Part shown: piece by piece, positions 63,573 through 64,000 of the stretch
Layout: each line of letters opens with the position of its first letter
Position numbering within the stretch: position 1 is the first letter of the stretch
DNA from: Pseudomonas hormoni
Lineage (GTDB): Bacteria > Pseudomonadota > Gammaproteobacteria > Pseudomonadales > Pseudomonadaceae
Direction of reading: 5' to 3'
Assembly (NCBI RefSeq): GCF_018502625.1
Contig: NZ_CP075566.1
Coordinates: 2,299,001-2,363,000, forward strand
Length of the DNA stretch: 64,000 nt
The notes under the pieces: model-generated
What the model was told of the DNA's origin: nothing
What the model saw: only the letters and a program-made list of their open reading frames with translations
Databases searched by the model: none
Made by a program: the position numbers and the translations under genes

Positions 63573-64000
63573 TTGGCGACGATTCTTGAGCCTGGCGAGA
63601 TTGAAGCGGCGGCAAGTTCACCGCCGTTTCTGCACCTGCCGCCGAACAACCTGTTTGCGTTGCGCGCGCGGCGACTGGAACGGTTGGCCGAGGGGCATCC
63701 TTTGGCCGATTACCTGCTTTTGGTGGTTGGGTTGTGTGATGTTCAGCAGCAGTTGATGGACGCTCCTCCCGTCGCTGCGTCGCCGGACCCCGAACGCCTG
63801 CTGGTTTGCCAGCAGCATGGCTTGCCGCCGTTCGCTGCCGACAGTCTGGTGCGCGAGGACGATTGGTTGCCTTGGCTCGATGCGCTGTTGCGGCGTTATA
63901 AGCCACCGGCGCAACTGGAAGTCGAGAACGCGATAATCCGTTTGCGCAATGCCAGCGTCGGCCAACTCAAAGGCTGGGCAATTGCTTTGGTCAGTGGCCA
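63573..64000 (+). CDS. fdhE: Formate dehydrogenase accessory protein FdhE (partial)
   Basis: The frame is open from TTG 63573 to the window end (142 codons), with AGGA 8 bases upstream of the start. Starting (M)ATILEPGEIEAAASSPPF, it continues with LPPNNLFALRARRLERLAEG and later GLPPFAADSLVREDDWLPW, the N-terminal part of FdhE, needed for maturation of formate dehydrogenase. The rubredoxin-like Cys part must lie beyond the window. It follows fdnI by 5 bases. In pseudomonads selA and selB usually come next. Confidence 0.85.
   Translation, partial: MATILEPGEIEAAASSPPFLHLPPNNLFALRARRLERLAEGHPLADYLLLVVGLCDVQQQLMDAPPVAASPDPERLLVCQQHGLPPFAADSLVREDDWLPWLDALLRRYKPPAQLEVENAIIRLRNASVGQLKGWAIALVSG

Overview
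The window looks like chromosomal DNA of a fluorescent pseudomonad of the P. fluorescens lineage. This rests on the high GC content, the Pseudomonas-type REP palindromes scattered between genes, a complete aprA-inhibitor-aprDEF-lipase locus, a mexS/mexT/mexEF-oprN efflux locus, a DUF1652 protein and a selenocysteine formate dehydrogenase. No rRNA, tRNA, CRISPR array, prophage or insertion sequence was seen. Identifications come from remembered family motifs; no search was run.

Layout. 1-8.5 kb: a dense two-component cluster (the end of a hybrid kinase with two receivers, CheR- and CheB-like proteins, a receiver-kinase, a lone receiver), then a convergent operon of a KaiC-like double ATPase and a hybrid kinase, and a TPR protein. 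8.7-12 kb: an AaeB/AaeX/AaeA-type exporter (FUSC, DUF1656, HlyD). 12.2-21.5 kb: mexEF-oprN with its regulator mexT and divergent mexS, interrupted by two small zinc-ribbon membrane-protein genes. 21.5-25 kb: an AT-rich gap with a possible small ORF, an unrecognised 494-aa protein and a coupled MocR-type regulator. 25-30.7 kb: pgm, a pirin, a UvrD-like helicase and a DUF1652 protein. 30.9-34.7 kb: a probable polyamine locus (SnoaL-AraC regulator, FAD amine oxidase, cupin, PotF-like binding protein).

34.7-44.4 kb: a two-domain lysozyme inhibitor, then the extracellular enzyme locus aprA, aprI, aprD, aprE, aprF and an RTX lipase. The protease and lipase both have C-terminal RTX repeats and no N-terminal signal peptide, so both fit export by the AprDEF type I secretion system. 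An apparent Rsm-type motif covers the aprA ribosome binding site. 44.5-51.8 kb: a small lipoprotein, a FAN1-type nuclease coupled to a nuclease-helicase fusion of the DinG/XPD type, a PAS-PAS hybrid kinase and two small membrane proteins. 51.8-57.2 kb: hemerythrin, a cation/proton antiporter preceded by a tightly coupled 30-codon ORF, a CinA-like amidohydrolase operon, a four-copy 188-bp tandem array made of a REP pair plus remnants of both flanking gene ends, and an SDR oxidoreductase. 57.4-64 kb: a PatB/MalY-type aminotransferase, then fdnG (in-frame UGA with a downstream SECIS hairpin), fdnH, fdnI and the start of fdhE.

The most useful observations are the SECIS element, the 188-bp array and its origin, the 30-codon coupled ORF, the two zinc-ribbon genes inside the mexT-mexE interval, the FAN1/nuclease-helicase pair, and the uncharacterised 494-aa/MocR operon with its AT-rich upstream region.
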